Shown piece by piece: positions 10,415 through 23,755 of a stretch of DNA of 64,000 bases (positions within the stretch are counted from its first letter, which is position 1; every line of letters begins with the position of its first letter). The translations under genes were made by a program, and so were the position numbers. The notes below the pieces were generated by a model. It was not told the DNA's origin and did no database searches. It was given only the letters and a program-made list of their open reading frames with translations. Origin of the DNA: Chrysoporthe austroafricana (lineage: Eukaryota; Ascomycota; Sordariomycetes; Diaporthales; Cryphonectriaceae); assembly GCA_001051155.2 (NCBI GenBank), contig JYIP02000010.1, positions 248,001 to 312,000 of the forward strand. The letters are read 5' to 3'.

Positions 10415-11640
10415 CGTGTCAATCTCCGCAACTGGTCACACATACGGTGTGCTCATGTGGCACCGCAAAATGAAGGTCCACGAAACATGCAGGGCATCGA
10501 AGGATTTCTGAGATAGCTGCGGACAGCCTCCATTTCCCTGTTCTAGAGGCGGGTAGCTTTGTTCAAAGAAGATGTCACACTCGTTCCACAGATGTTGGCG
10601 GCGTCAATTATTTCATTTCAATTGAGTCCACTTTGATGCACTTAGGCAGTCAGCGATCCCGCCCCATAGAAATCACAGTATCCGGAGAGTTGACATTCCT
10701 GTTCATTTTAATCGCAATCATTGAATGTTGGGATTGCTGTAATGTGCTTGCTCTCTGACAGCATCCTCCACGATACGAAGTTGGTCCTGCATTGGCGCGC
10801 ATTAACTCTCGCCATAAACAAAAGTTATGGAAGGATGGTCATGGTGATTACATTCGTCAACGCAAATGGGACTTTGCAGATGAAATGATTCCCGCTAACC
10901 TGTTCATCGGGAAAATCAGTAATCCATCCGACACTGCAGAGGTTTACGTGGAATTACTCTGATCTTGAAGTTTCCTTTGGGGTAATACTTCATCAACTCT
11001 TGCGAAACTACGGAGAACTCCCCGTATCGGGTTGGAATGGCTACAGTTGGCATGTCTTGTGATGACGTGGGCATCAAAAGCTCACTCAGCGACAGTCGGA
11101 ATCGGCTTTGACAAGAGGAATAATGTAATTGGGAAACAATTAAAGGTTTTGATGGCTCCAATTACAGCCTACTGAGGTATTTTATACTTGTTTCTATCAC
11201 ACATGTTATGCGTCATCGTAGACGTGTGTTTTCATACTCGTGGGCTTCTGGTATGCAGGGTGTCGCGGGATTCTCAATAATTGGCTGCTATCTCAGATTA
11301 CATGCATGGCCAGGGCACAAGTGAGAGGGGCGCAGCCCGCCATCGTTGTACTGGTCCAACACCATATACTCAACACTGCCACGCTAAGCGGTGAGGCTCT
11401 GCATCTCCGAGCCTGAACGGGACTAGCCTAATGGGTGGCGCGATTTCGGCGTTTTCAAGGGCTGAACGAGAGAACTCTGCAAAAAGACTTGGGTACGCGT
11501 GCCGACGCTTTCTTATACTAAGAGGGCTTCACCATCTCCGGAGTTGCGTGTCCTTAAATCTCAGTGTATCTTGCGTTGGTCAATCGCGAAGTGGAGCTCA
11601 CTGTCCTACGGGATGGATTGGCCGGTAGAGTTCGGACCTA
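10415..11640. other. Intergenic, no supported gene
   Basis: A minus-strand frame at 10916-11161 (81 codons) has a plausible composition but no domain, no partner exon and no convincing start. The remainder is non-coding by inspection. Confidence 0.35.
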
Positions 11641-13467
11641 TGCCCGAGAGCGATTTAGACAAGGTATTTCGCTATGTGCCTCAAGTAACGACAGTCGTGT
11701 GGCTGGCCCCAGGAGATCCAGTAAGCATGGAAGAGTTTCGTACGAATTCTCAATAGTGGCTAACTTGGAGTCTCCTAGAGACCCCGATTGTGGTTTTTGA
11801 AGACCTCTGAAGACTGGAATTCATGGCTGTCCAAGGTAAGGGTGGTGTCGGATTTGTCTGCCTCGAGAGCATTGAGGCCTTATTAACATTTAGCCAGGGA
11901 CCCTCATCACGTTCGCCAAGCGATCCAGGCCTTCTTCTGCTGTAAATTAAAGCCCAGCCCTTGCTAGATTTTGACCATTATGCTTACCGCTTCGGCGCCG
12001 CAGCCTAGCTCGTAGGACTGGAGAACATACTGACTTGTTGCAAGAGATTGATACTGGTGTTATCAGTTTTGGCCACGAAAAAACAAAATTAGACTTCCTG
12101 GACAGCTTTAGTGAGAAAGATAAGTCTTACAGCTGGCCTGTAGATGGAAAATTGATCCGGCGCAATGATCTCCAAGATACCGACAGAACCTTTCGAAGCC
12201 TTCAAGGCGGTGAGCGAGGGGTCCAAAGAGTACCTCTAGAAAGAGATGTGTTTCGAAAAGTCGTCCAGGCCCTCTCTATACATCCATCTATAGCCCGAAC
12301 GATCAGCCGCTCTGATGCACCTTTATTTTCTCGGGCTTATATCAAAACAAGCAAGACGCCCAGCAACTCAATAGTGGGCAAGAACACACCTTCTATTAGT
12401 ATGTATAAGTATGCCATAATACTGTTGTCTGGCTGTGTTGCTAACACTTTATCAGTCTATAATTGCCGGTCCGCGAACTTGTGGAAGAAGGACCTTGCTC
12501 TGGCTGTTACTTACTTTCCGGACTTCGAGCTTACTTTCGGTATTCTTTTCGGATGTACGGCAGACATAGAAAGAGAAGTTTTAAACCGAATAGCCCATTC
12601 AGAGGTCCATTGTCGCCACCCTTTGCTCTTGCCAGGTATTTTTGCCGAATTAGAGCGGGAGCGGATGCTAAAGGTTGTCGGAGCCGCTGCAAAACAAGTC
12701 GAAGAGATTATATTTGAGCTCAACACAGGCGCCAGAACATACAGTTCTGCCGATCCCGAGGACGATTTGAGAGACCAAAGAAGAGATATCTGGCTGAATA
12801 CAACCTTCCTTAGGAACAGGCTCGACATCTGGCGAAATCAGTTAATCAAAATGGTTGATCACATCGATGAACTGTCGTCTACAGATACTAGACTTGCCAG
12901 GCTTGGTTCGAAGATGCTAATCGATTCCGACGAGCAAATGCTCGAGTCTAACGCTGCCATAAAAGACCGCCTAAAAGATATCATTGAAGAGTTCCAACAG
13001 CATATAGAAGACTGCACGATGAGAGTGGAAGGCATGGCAATGGCAACGCAATGGGCAAGTCATGGTTTGGTCCTTACATGAGCGAAATGCTGAGATGATG
13101 CTGACTGTATACGCTAGTCGAATGGAGATATCAACCTTGACATCGCATCAGCGACGGGGAGGGATTCCAGCGAGATGAGGTCGATATCACTTGTGACCAT
13201 GATCTTCTTACCGGGTACATTCTTTGCAGTGAGTACTTGAGGCTCAGATATCGCGTATACCCACTTAACGCACAACAGACCTTATTCTCCATGACATTCT
13301 TCGACTGGAGCGGCTCAAACGACAACATTGTGTCTAGTTATATCTGGATCTACTTTACTATAACAGGCGTGTCTACATTTCTTACGCTATTAGCATGGTG
13401 GTACTTTCTTGGCAATAGACGAGGAGGACGAGGACGGGAAAGCAGTTTAGATAATTGCCCGGTTTAA
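11641..13467 (+). CDS. CorA-like Mg2+ transporter family membrane protein, 5' end unresolved
   Basis: Firm exons are about 12011-12398, 12456-13054, 13118-13228 and 13279-13467. The third intron (13055-13117) is a GC-AG intron with a CTGAC branch site. After joining, the C-terminus holds a charged coiled-coil stretch, then MRSISLVTMIFLPGTFFA and LFSMTFFDW (first membrane segment) and a second segment ending in AWWYFL. This arrangement is typical of fungal CorA-like proteins. No in-frame ATG opens the 12011 exon, so an upstream exon is needed; open sequence at 11499-11756 may contribute but ends at a TAG. The 5' end may be lost, making this a truncated gene. Transport of Mg2+ is not assured in this branch, whose members often lack the bacterial GMN motif; none is visible here. 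Confidence 0.65.
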
Positions 13468-14161
13468 GAAAACCAGAATATTCACTTCATACATCAAAAT
13501 ATAGCCATAATATAATTTGGTCGCCTCAAGCTCTGAGACATTCTTTCTATGGCCGGTTGCAAAACTTGCGGAGAGGTTTGGGAGATATGCGCCAAGGGCA
13601 TTGGTCTTACTCGTCTTCTTAATCGCATATGTACTTTGAGTGACGTAGCCGGCAGCGACGTTCTGGTGCGTCACGTTGGCCGTTAACCTAGATGAGACTG
13701 AGGTCTCCCTCGATGGAGAGTACCTGTACCTATCAGCTCTGTAATAAAGTCGAGAACTAGCTAGTCAACGCTATCTTGAGACGATCCCCCACCGGTGGTG
13801 CTACCATCGATGCTGATGGCAACATCTGCGTCCCTGCCACCAATCCCTTCGCCATATGGGCATCGCCATCCATGAGCAGACACCTGGAGACTTTCCGGGT
13901 TGAGGTCAGACTTGGTTGTTTCCCAGTACTCCAGAATCGCTACCAACGAGATGATACCCAGCGGAGCCGTTTCATAATGCTTTCTTATTAGCAAAGCCTA
14001 CCAACCGGGGGGAAACGGAGAGCAAAATCGCAGGACGTCTCAAGTGAATTATTTCTGGAGAATCCTCCACCGGAAGTTGCAACATTATGTCTTATCTTGA
14101 AGCTAGCCTGAACTGCGTCTTATGAGATGCCTGCCATATTAATTATACTTGTGCTAAGGGC
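13468..14161. other. Intergenic between convergent genes
   Basis: Probable 3' ends of the CorA-like gene and of the MFS gene. A minus-strand frame at 13761-13994 has no recognisable domain. Confidence 0.35.
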
Positions 14162-15687
14162 CTATAGGTGATATTTGAAGTCCAGCTCCCGATCTCCTGT
14201 CTTGACCCTCCTCGTGTCCTGGATCTCTCCCCTGGCGATTCTCTCCTTGGTCTTTGTCTGGCGCGAGATGTACAGCGCCTTGGACGCAATGACCATCTGC
14301 GCAACGCCAATCGACCCCAAACTAAAAGCGTTTCCCAGAGTGTACGGCGCCTTCCGATAGATTTGGCCCGCCACGATTCCGGCGCAGTTGCCAAGTGTCT
14401 GCTGGAACCCAATCGCTGCCGCCCTCCTGTAATGCGGCGCGACGTTGACGTTCAGCCACGTCAGGTTCGTACCGGGTCCGTTATAGGCAGCGATCGCGCA
14501 GAGGAACGTCCCGAAGAATTTGACACCGTTGGAAACGGGGCTGAGGATGAGCGCGTAGCCGATGATGCCGATGAAGTTGGAGAAGGCGAGGAAGGGAGAG
14601 CGCAGGGTGAGGCGGTCTGAAGCGAAGGAGAGTGCGAGGAAGCTCCCGCCGCCGACTATGTAGACCGGGATCGTGAGGTACTGCGCCTGAAGGGAGTTGT
14701 AGCCCATGGACTCGATGATGGACGGGAGGAATGTGGAGAAGCCATAGAGGAGGATGTCTTGGCAAAACTGAATGGCGCCGCTGAGAGACATAGGTTAGCG
14801 GACCCCTGAGGTGCTAGATCCGAGGGGGGAGAAGCTTACCTGAACCACAACTTGGGATCACGAAGCGTGATGAAGACTTCCTCCCAGCTGAACTCCTCGG
14901 TTCCCATATACTGAGCGCGTTGCTGGGCTCGGATCCTCATAAGCTCCTTGTCCTGGTCGCTCAGGAAGTATGCGTTGCTTGGATCGTTGGGCAGTCCAAA
15001 CCAGACAATCAGGGCGACAACCATGCTGAAGATTCCCTCAATAATATACACCCATCTCCAGCCAGCATATCCACCGACGCCATCCATCTTGAGGATGAGG
15101 TAGGCTAGCAGCCCACCAAAAGCGCCGGACAATGCCGTACACACGAACAGATATGAGACCCGCCTCGCCTGCTCCTCCCGCTTGTACACCATCGTCAAGT
15201 ACAGATTCAACCCGGGGAACAGCCCGCCCTCGCACGCGCCCAGGACCAACCGTGCAGCATACATCCCGCCGATACTGGTGATGAAGCCGGAAAATATCGT
15301 CGTCAGGGACCAGATGATGCACAGGCCCGTCATCAAAATGCGCGGTGTTATCTTTTTCAGGGCGATGGCCCACGGCGCCTCGACGACGACGTAGGTGGCG
15401 TAGAAGATCGAAACGGCCGTGGAGATCTCGTCAGTGCTGGCGTGGATGTCTTCGGGCATGCCGGCTACCTTGACGTTTCCGATGTTGGCACGATCGAGGA
15501 AGCACGAGAGGTAGACGGCCATGATGACGGGGACGAAGAAGAGGTCCAGTTTGGCGAGTAACTTGCGCTCCTCGGCCGGGTCGATGGTCTCGAGAACTGT
15601 CGACGAGGTGGCATGGTCCGGGGACATCGGTCGCTTTTCCATAGTCTCTCCCTTGGTGGACATGTTGTCTGGTGATACCGCTGACAT
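14162..15687 (-). CDS. MFS permease, allantoate/DAL5-type anion:cation symporter
   Basis: Exons 15687-14840 and 14780-14162, with a 59-bp GTAAGC..CTCAG intron, give 488 aa. The start is the ATG of MSAVSP, since upstream codons of the same frame look like leader. The polar N-terminus leads into KLDLFFVPVIMAVYLSCFLDRANIGN, the usual first helix and loop of the DAL5/TNA1 family. The GACEGGLFPG segment near helix 5 and the WFSGAIQFC junction also fit. Twelve hydrophobic segments are visible with a central cytosolic loop. Family members move small acids such as nicotinate, pantothenate, allantoate or tartrate; which substrate applies cannot be read from sequence. Located at the plasma membrane by homology. 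Confidence 0.88.
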
Positions 15688-17990
15688 GCTTGGTGTATAC
15701 CGGACGGTGTACCCCGGTGATGCGAGATGTTGTGTCAACAAAAGAAGCCTTTGTTTGGAGTCCCAGGGCGCAATGGTGGCGAGAATCAAATTCCCGGCCT
15801 CTTAAATAAGATAGCAAGTCTTCAGTATTATTGATAGTGATTCCGGCATATGGGGATGCCACCAGATGGAGTAAGCTGATAACTGAGATAAGCCGGACGG
15901 ATATCCGAAGGCTGCACACACTCGAAAACATGCACTGATGCATGGCTCGATCAGCAACTCCGCAACTACGAACGAAACCCAATAGCAACGACTCATGACA
16001 TATGTATGGTTCGCTTCTGTGGTCTGACGTCGATTCCGAACACCCGGGTTTGCAGTCCTAGAACTAGGCCTAGGGGCTAGCCAACCTGGGACATGGGTTC
16101 TCGTGAGGAGGGAGACGCCCGCAACAAAAAAAAGTGGCACTCAGTAACTGCAATCCCTGCCACATAGGCTTATTGCACGAGAACTCACCCCAAAAATCAA
16201 CAACCACAAAAACCCTCAGTATTAATATGAAACAATACAGCTCTTCTGCAGGAAATAGAGAGTATTTCCCTAGAATTTTCGGTTCGATTGCTAAAAAAAT
16301 CCAGCACTGGAGTTTGTGAGTGCCGCTTTTTCTGTTGGGGGCGTGGGAGAGAGGAGATCGGAGAGGCTTCCCGACGTGGGGGGGGGGGGCGATCCTCTGT
16401 CCTTGCCCTTGCTTCAGCAGACCTCCACTCGACTGCATATGCACTTAGTGCTTACATACTGCAACGACGAAGCGAGCCAGTGCCAATATTATCAGTATCT
16501 GTAGTCCCTAGTTGGCAGCCCATTCAGGGGCCGCTAAGCAGTTATATGGAATTTAAGCTATCTCAGAATCGTGGATTGTTTATATTCACATTGTGTGTCG
16601 GACATGTTGGCGAACATATCGTGAGGAGATGCATCTCTCCTCAGCCCTTGTGTCTGCATTACCTCAATCAAGTATGCTTGCTCAAGCTGAAGCGTGACTA
16701 CCTTTACCAAAATGCGTGTTCTCAGGCCACACTGCCAGGGTACAAAGCCAAATATGATTTCAGCAGTAGCGGAACAAAAGTTTCGTCACGTATGTCGTAG
16801 CATTCTCGAGGGACTAGAATCATAATCGAAGCAATCAGAGTACGCTTGTATCCAAGATTGGTACCAATCTGAGCTCAGTAATAGAGGTAGTTCTTCACAT
16901 CGCAGAGGACCACGCCAGACCGGGACGCCAGAAGTCCGTACGTGCTAGTAGCACCTATTCAGATTAAAAATTTTCTAAACTCTTCTATAATCAATATCGC
17001 ACATAACAACCTGACCAAATCCGCGCCGCACGCGGTTGCAGGCCCAAGCGAGACTCGCAATGGCCTCGGACTGAGTCGGTCAGCTTCGAATGATTAGCTC
17101 TCTTGTGTTAGGATTGTGTGGGTCATTCGCTGCCAGCGATTGTTAGACATATCATGAAGTAAAATGAAGTATCACTGTGCTACAGCCTCTCATGAGATTG
17201 GATCCGCATCGTCGTCGAGATTGTGACGGTCTCACATGTATGATCATGGCGCGTGCTGGCAAGCAGTGTGTGCAGGGAACGGTCCTTAGTTTTGCACAAT
17301 TGAGCGCGGCGTTGATGGCGTCCGCCGATAAGAAACGAATCCGGTGTCACTATCTTCAGGAATAGCTGTCCATTTCCACGCTATGACAGGCCGACGTCGG
17401 TGTCATCCCCCGATGAGGCTGGGCTGGCGGTCGTACGACCCCGTGCCAGGGAATATTGGTGGCTTTTTCAGCTCGCGTAGGGGGTGGTTGACCATGCCGG
17501 AGTTGGAGCGTGTGCAGATATTTTATATGCATCCATGATGAGGGCTGCATTTTAGGTGCCGCCCCGGTTTCAGGGTGTCTCGGCGATATGCAATAATGCC
17601 CTAGCCATCTCCCGGTCTGACAGCAGACATGCCGAAGCCGCCGCCCCACTTAGCCGTTATCACCCCGCTAAGCCGACGACATGCGTCGCATGGCTCCTCC
17701 GCGCTCCTCTTCCTTGGACCCTTGGCAGCCAGTCAGCCTTGACGCCTCATGCTTCGTCTCGATGGCTTTTCTCAGGTGACCTCACGCAGAGCCTCATGCC
17801 TTCAGGGTTCGCGACCCCGACTCATTCATGAAGTCGTTCATTTGTCATAAGTACTCATTCGGTGGATCTTCCTTTCCCCATGGAGTCGGAAGACTGCACC
17901 GATGACAGCAGACTACGCGCTCCGCCTGCGCTGAGCTAACAGTGTTCCATCGATACCTTCCAACTTGGCAACTGTTGGATCCACTCAGCC
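15688..17990. other. Intergenic region between the divergent MFS and Zn2Cys6 genes
   Basis: 2.3 kb that should hold both promoters. It includes a G10 tract near 16379-16390. Open frames such as 16288-16800 lack domains and are judged spurious. No binding sites can be named with confidence. Confidence 0.4.
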
Positions 17991-20538
17991 ATGCCTCGGG
18001 TGTCATCTCAAGGACCTGCTCGCTCGCCCGCCAGGGCCCGTGAGGGTCTGCTGAGGCCTGTCGCGTGAGTCCCAGGGCACCATCATGTCACCCTGTGCTG
18101 CACCTCGAAGCCGAGGTGGCCAACACCTATTTTGTGCTAATGAGACACGCTAGATGTAATCGCTGTCGTGATCGTCGATCCTACTGCTCGAAAGACCGTC
18201 CAAAATGCACGAGATGTCAGGCCGGCCGCTTTGACTGTATTTATGAGACCGCCAGAAAGATCACCGTCAACGAGGCGTGAGTTTACCTTACGAGTTCTCC
18301 GGTTTATACGTGGCCGTTCCGCTTCAAAGCTCACAGTAGTCAGGTATCTGAGAGATCTTGAAGCCAAGGTCAAGTTCTACGAAGGTACGTCTGCCTCAAG
18401 GATCCAGCCCTGCAATCCACAGCAGGCCACGCCCTCCATCAGAATCACTGAGAATCTCCAGAGACATATCCTCGACTTCGAATGGAAGCAGGAAAGACCG
18501 CACCAGTTCGATACTCATCCTTTCTAGAGGAAGATGAGGAGATCGACGACGACTTGTTGCTCCCCGAGGAGTTCACCCAGCTGAGTGTCGAGTCTCCCAG
18601 AAGCACATCCACAGGTAGGCAGTCAATCAAAAGGGTTTATTCTGCCCTGTTCTTTCTCAGATGCTTGGCTGATGAGTTCCCATAGGCTTCAAAGGACCCG
18701 CTCATTCGGACCATTTCCTAAAAAGCTTCGGAAAAGTTTCCCAACTTCAGGATGATGGCAGCCTAGATCAGCATGAGGATTTCTACGACAGAGAAGCTCT
18801 TCCCTCTCGACGATTCTCGAAAAATAGTCATATCCGACTACCTCCAATGGACATTGCCCGACAGTTGTATGCCGCGCAGTACACATATATCGGCACCATT
18901 TTCGCCTGGACAAACCCCGCTGCTTTCGAATGTCTTATGCAGGAGGCGTACCAGGGGCCTCCAGACCTCAGCGACCCGAATTCCTGCCTAGCTTACTCGA
19001 AGCTGCTCGTCATCCTGGCATTTGGGAAGATGTATTCCGTCAACCAATGGATAGACTGGCAAGGGCCCCCCGGATTTGACTACTTCACTCGCGCACTAGA
19101 ACTACTTCCGGATGTGCACGAGGAAGGGTCTATCATGTTCGTCGAGACTCTTGCTCTAGTTGGGTATTTCATGCAGAATCTCAATAGGAGAGACGCCGCG
19201 TTTTTATATGTCGGCATGGCTCTCAGGATGGCCATCACCCTTGGCCTGCATCAAGAATCCACGAATACGGACTTGGACGATGCAACGAGAGAACGCAGAA
19301 GACGTGTATGGTGGAGTGTTTATAGCCTTGACCGTATTCACAGCGTCAAATCAGGCAACCCAATCACGATTTATGACGAAGATATCGGCGTTTCTTTCCC
19401 ATCGAAGCTCCCGCACGAGCCCGACTACTCCGCCGCAGACGCCCTGACAAACTACACGAAGCTCTCCCAGATCTGTGGCGAGATTACCGTCAGCATCTAC
19501 CGTCGTACACCCAAGTCGGGGTCGACCCTGATGGCAGCTGTGAAGAAGATCATCTTGTCTTTGTCCAAGTGGCATCAAGAGCTTCCCGAGGAATTGCGGT
19601 TCGATCCAGCCCGCCTAAGCATCAGTCGAGAGTCTGTGTCGACGCTTCTCCACTACTCCCAGTGCATCAACATGACAGCGCGGCCACTGCTTTTCCACGT
19701 AGTCCAGAAGCGCTGCAAGGCGGGCCTGGCTGAGAAGGAACGAGACTGGAGGGAGGGTCTGACACAGACAACGGTGAAAGTCATCGAGATGTGTGTGGCT
19801 GCAGCGCAGGACACGATCAACATGATGACTATCGCAGCACAGAAGAACCTCGTTGCTACATATGGTTACATGGACTCAGAACATGCCTTCTCCGCAGCCA
19901 TCGTACTTGTCATGGTCTGTATCGCACTTCCAACAGACCACCAGAACACCGCTTCCATGAACTCTGCCCTTGAACTCCTCCGGACGATGTCGCAGAGGGG
20001 CAACAGTCATATGGCGACTCGCTATGAGCTTCTGGATCGTCTGAGAACTACTTTCATTCCAGACGCGGCCCCAATGCCCAACACCATAGCAGAACAACCA
20101 TCCATGCAAGCACAGATCTTCCAGATGTCACCGTCTACCTCCCGTGCTACCAACTACCGACCGCCTCAGCCAAATTCGTTGCCCAACGGCCAGGAATTAT
20201 CTCAAAATATATCCCGGCAGCGAACAACTTCCATCCCGGGCTACGATCCAATAATTTCTCTCCCGGGATCCAGGATGAACCTCCGGCCTCCCTTGCAAGT
20301 CACGAACGGCTTTTGGCAGCAGGCAATGTCTCAGATGCCAGACTTCACCTTCTTGACCAACCCAAGCCTGGGTGAAGGCATGTTCTATGATGTGGACATG
20401 AGTGGTGTCGGCAATAACAATCAGGACTTCTGGGAAGAAGCATTCGCGAATCCTGCTGGCGACCCTGGCAACACACTCATGGAGAGCCTCGAGTGGACAC
20501 AAGCAGCCACGGATCAGTTCGGCGGCCACGAAATATAA
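17991..20538 (+). CDS. Zn2Cys6 fungal transcription factor with Fungal_trans domain
   Basis: Five exons: 17991-18064, 18154-18276, 18344-18384, about 18453-18614 and 18686-20538, giving about 750 aa. The exon 4 acceptor could also be at 18461. The first intron falls just before the first Cys, a frequent position in this class. The zinc cluster has spacing CX2CX6CX6CX2CX6C and is followed by a short coiled coil (YLRDLEAKVKFYE). The last exon holds the fungal-specific middle homology domain, including the conserved RRRVWWSVYSLDR block. The C-terminal 150 residues are Pro/Asn/Gln rich with a Trp/acidic end, as in activation regions. Likely a nuclear DNA-binding regulator; targets unknown. Neighbouring catabolic genes are candidates by position only. 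Confidence 0.88.
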
Positions 20539-22022
20539 AATATGGGATGGCCTTTACCTCAATTCTTGCTTTGAGTTTACTTGATTACGCTATCTTGTCG
20601 AAGCGGTCTTTTCTACTGTAGCCACGCCTTTCAACCCTCATAGTCATCGTCTTAGTCACATCCTCTTGTCTCGTCTCTCCGGCTTCCTCTGAGTTGTTTA
20701 AATGTTTAAGAATCCAGACGTCCCTCTTTTCCGAGACGTCTACGTTTCTGACCTAGTGCGGCCGTTTACCATGATATTGTTTAGATCCCTGTTGACTGTT
20801 GCAGCATCTTCCTAGGTAACAAAGGCCACAAACGCGTACTTTTGGTGATTCCGTTGGGTCTAGGTTCTCTTTGAAGCAGGATAGTCCGCTTTACAGCGTC
20901 CGCAAAATGGACACAGACAAACCTGAGAGAGGAGGGCGACACTCCTCAACAACTTCTTGATATGCTCCTTCGCTGCTGCCTAGGTTTCGGACTAGGATGG
21001 CCCCCGGGTGATTGTGAGCCGTCCTTCGGCGGCATCTGAGATCAAACGAGGGACGCTCGACAAGGGTCGGTCAGGCAGCCTATGTCATCATTATTATTGT
21101 ATGTCATGGGTTTGGCGAGGATCTTAATTTCAGTGGAGAAGATCGAATGTAATTAAAGCTCGAAGAAGTAAAACATATTACTTTTGTGCGGAATACCACG
21201 AATAAGAGCCACCAGCCATAATATAAACCTCATATGTCCTACCCAGCAAACCTCATCGTCCACAGTTAGAAGGTTTACCTTCAAGATTGTAGTAGCTGTC
21301 CCTCAAGATTTCCAGTGATAAGCAGAAGATGTATTTTGAGCCATTGTACTTTTTCAAGCGCTTCGATTCACAAGCAAATTGCTGCTGTATTAGCTTCCGC
21401 CTACCGACGCGGACCGTGCGGCAGAACCGTACTTCAGTTTTATTAATGCTTTTCTTTTCTTTGTCACTCGCACCTTCTTAACAGGGAAGAGGCTAGGTCA
21501 TGGAAGATCGGCTCCGAAGTAAAGCTGTCTGCGGATCACTCTCAACCTTTAGACTGTGGTTCACTGTCGACCCTAAACAATGACGATTTTGGCCACCTGC
21601 GGAACTAGGTAACGTGTATGCTGTGCGATGGACAAATTAGATTGGGCACCAATTGACCAACGTAAGACTATGAGGAATACTGGGAAAACGCCCAGACTAG
21701 TCGCCCAACAGTGAGACAGATGACGCACTGAGGGACAGCGGCTTTCAGCTGCCCTCTAAAATCGTACGGGCCTCTGCATACCGCGATTACCACTATCCAG
21801 TGCCAATCTTCGTCGCTTGATCCAGGTTGTATATGATAGGAATTCGTACGCAGCTTCAATCAGACGCCTACTTATACTGCAGCATTCAACAAGCTGAAAA
21901 CTGTAGTAGAGACACACTCGGTCTGCAACACCGGCACAAATCGAAGATCAGCGACTACGCAGCTAACGAAACACAAGATAATCCACAACACAACGCCCAC
22001 ACCACAGAATCTCGACATAAAG
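20539..22022. other. Intergenic region with a possible decayed RRM gene
   Basis: Between the regulator and the dehydrogenase. A minus-strand relic of an RNA-recognition motif is visible at about 20690-21010 (listed separately). The last 150 bp are the leader of the dehydrogenase gene. Confidence 0.4.
20690..21010 (-). pseudogene. Possible decayed RRM-domain gene fragment
   Basis: Reading the minus strand, ILVRNLG (like RNP2) is followed, after frame changes, by KYAFVAFVT (like RNP1), then DAATVNRDLNNIMVNGR. This resembles the last helix and strand of an RNA-recognition motif. TAG codons interrupt the frame near 20862, 20812 and 20753, and at least one frameshift separates the two RNP-like blocks. 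No intact gene can be drawn. The match is short and rests on motif recognition alone. Confidence 0.35.
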
Positions 22023-23371
22023 ATGCTCGGAAACGCTTTTAATAACAAAGATACGGACGGTGTGAGCAATGGGGAGTTCATACCTTCCACTCAGACGGCA
22101 GCTCTAGTGAGGCAGCTGGGAGGGTCCGTTGAGTTCGATGATAACTACCCCGTCCCTAAACCCGGACCAAACGAGGTTCTGGCCAAGGTTCTATACACTG
22201 GCGTCTGCCAGAGTGGTATGCCGCTGCTTAAATTGGTCATCTTCTCGATCGCCCCTGTCTCGGGGCTTTATTGACCTTCTACAGACCTCCACACGAAACA
22301 AGGCACCGCAGCCGGCGCCGACGGCCATCCCATCACCAAGGTCAAACTTCCTCATGTCGGTGGGCACGAGGGCGTGGGTCGCATTGTCGCCCTGGGACTA
22401 GATTGCAAGGATGACCTCTATATCGGTCAGATAGTCGGCATTCGGTTCCAAAGCCGCATCTGTCGCCGCTGCGAGTACTGTCTGGCTGGGGAAGAGCAAC
22501 ACTGCCAGAAGTCGACCAACCATCTGCACCACGAGGACGGAAGCTTCCAGCAATACATTGCGCTTGACGGAGACTACCTAACTATCTTGCCAGACGATGT
22601 TCCTCTGCATCTGGTGGGGCCCGTCTTGTGTGCGGGCTTGACAGCATACAAAGTGAGGACTCTGCATGAAGTGCTACTCTATGTCACAACAAAGCAATAT
22701 GAAGACTGATCTGCGATACAGGCAGTAATGAACTGCAACTTGAAGCTTGGTGACTGGCTGGTCGTCACAGGCGCCGGGGGCGGACTTGGCCATCTAGCTG
22801 GTACGAGAAAATTGATGCTCGCTCAAATCCAAATCGTCCGTTCCAAAACTCGGGCTAATCACTCCATGCAGTTCAATATGGCAAGGCTCGCGGCGCACAA
22901 GTCATCGCCATTGACTCCGGCGATAACAAGCGGGAATATTGTCTCTCCCTCGGTGCAACACACTTCCTCGACTTCAAAACAACGCCGTCCGTCCTAGCTG
23001 CTGTGCACGAGCTGACAAAGGGTGGCGCCCACGCCGTCATCTGCACTGCCGGGAATGCAAAAGCCTACACCCTATCTGCCGAGCTTCTCCGACTGAAAGG
23101 TACGCTCGCCTGCGTGGGAATCCCACCTGGCGGGCCCGTTATGGACCTCCCTATCTCCACTATCGTCATCAAGGGCCTGCGGATTGTTGGAAGCTTGGTG
23201 GGCAGCCTCAAGGAGACTCTCGAGGCTGTGGAACTGACCCGTCTGGGAGTTGTCAAGCCTAATGTGCAAGTCCGGCCGTTCAGGGACCTGCCAAAAGTGT
23301 ATGAGGAGCTGGAAGGGAACGAAATTGCAGGCAGAGTGGTACTGAAGATGGCCGAGGATGAGTCTAACTGA
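22023..23371 (+). CDS. Zinc-dependent alcohol dehydrogenase (yeast ADH1-like, MDR family)
   Basis: Four exons, 22023-22215, 22285-22652, 22722-22800 and 22872-23371, sum to 379 aa. Catalytic-zinc ligands appear as Cys62 (GVCQSD, split by intron 1) and His92 with Glu93 (GHEG). The structural-zinc cysteines are at 124, 127, 130 and 138. Cys180 fits the third catalytic ligand. The Rossmann motif GAGGGLGHLAVQYGK, split by intron 3, binds the dinucleotide. The reaction is NAD(P)H-linked interconversion of a primary alcohol and aldehyde in the cytosol; the exact substrate is open. The closest class is tetrameric fermentative ADH. The N-terminus carries about 20 extra residues compared with yeast ADH1. 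Confidence 0.9.
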
Positions 23372-23755
23372 TACGACTCTGGACTAGGGCCTTGCGTTAG
23401 TTAGCAATGAACAATGTTGTTGAGGTGACAGAAGATGGAAGGTTCGCCACTTGCCATGATGCTTGCTAACTCCACTTTGATCATTGACAAAGACTCTCAA
23501 AAGCTTTTCTTGATTGAAATTTCTTCGCTATACTGGAATATATCACGACTTGTAGCACATGATATCTACGAGTGTTTATCAAAATTCAAGTACCGTAATA
23601 ATGTTTTCACATTGCGAGGGACGTAGACGTCGGTCCTACCATATTGAGGAATACTAACTACCACACCAGCTGATACAAAAGCCGGCTTCTGAAGATTGAG
23701 TGTGAATCTTTCAGCAGCAACTTATCCCTGAGCACCATGTTCCTCTTATCAGGCT
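23372..23755. other. Intergenic between convergent ADH and PME genes
   Basis: 384 bp; likely 3' untranslated ends of both genes. No separate feature seen. Confidence 0.4.

Noticed and set aside
16288..16800. 170-codon frame in the MFS/Zn2Cys6 intergenic region
   Set aside because: Begins in a poly-G region, has no domain and no splice partner; composition is not coding-like.
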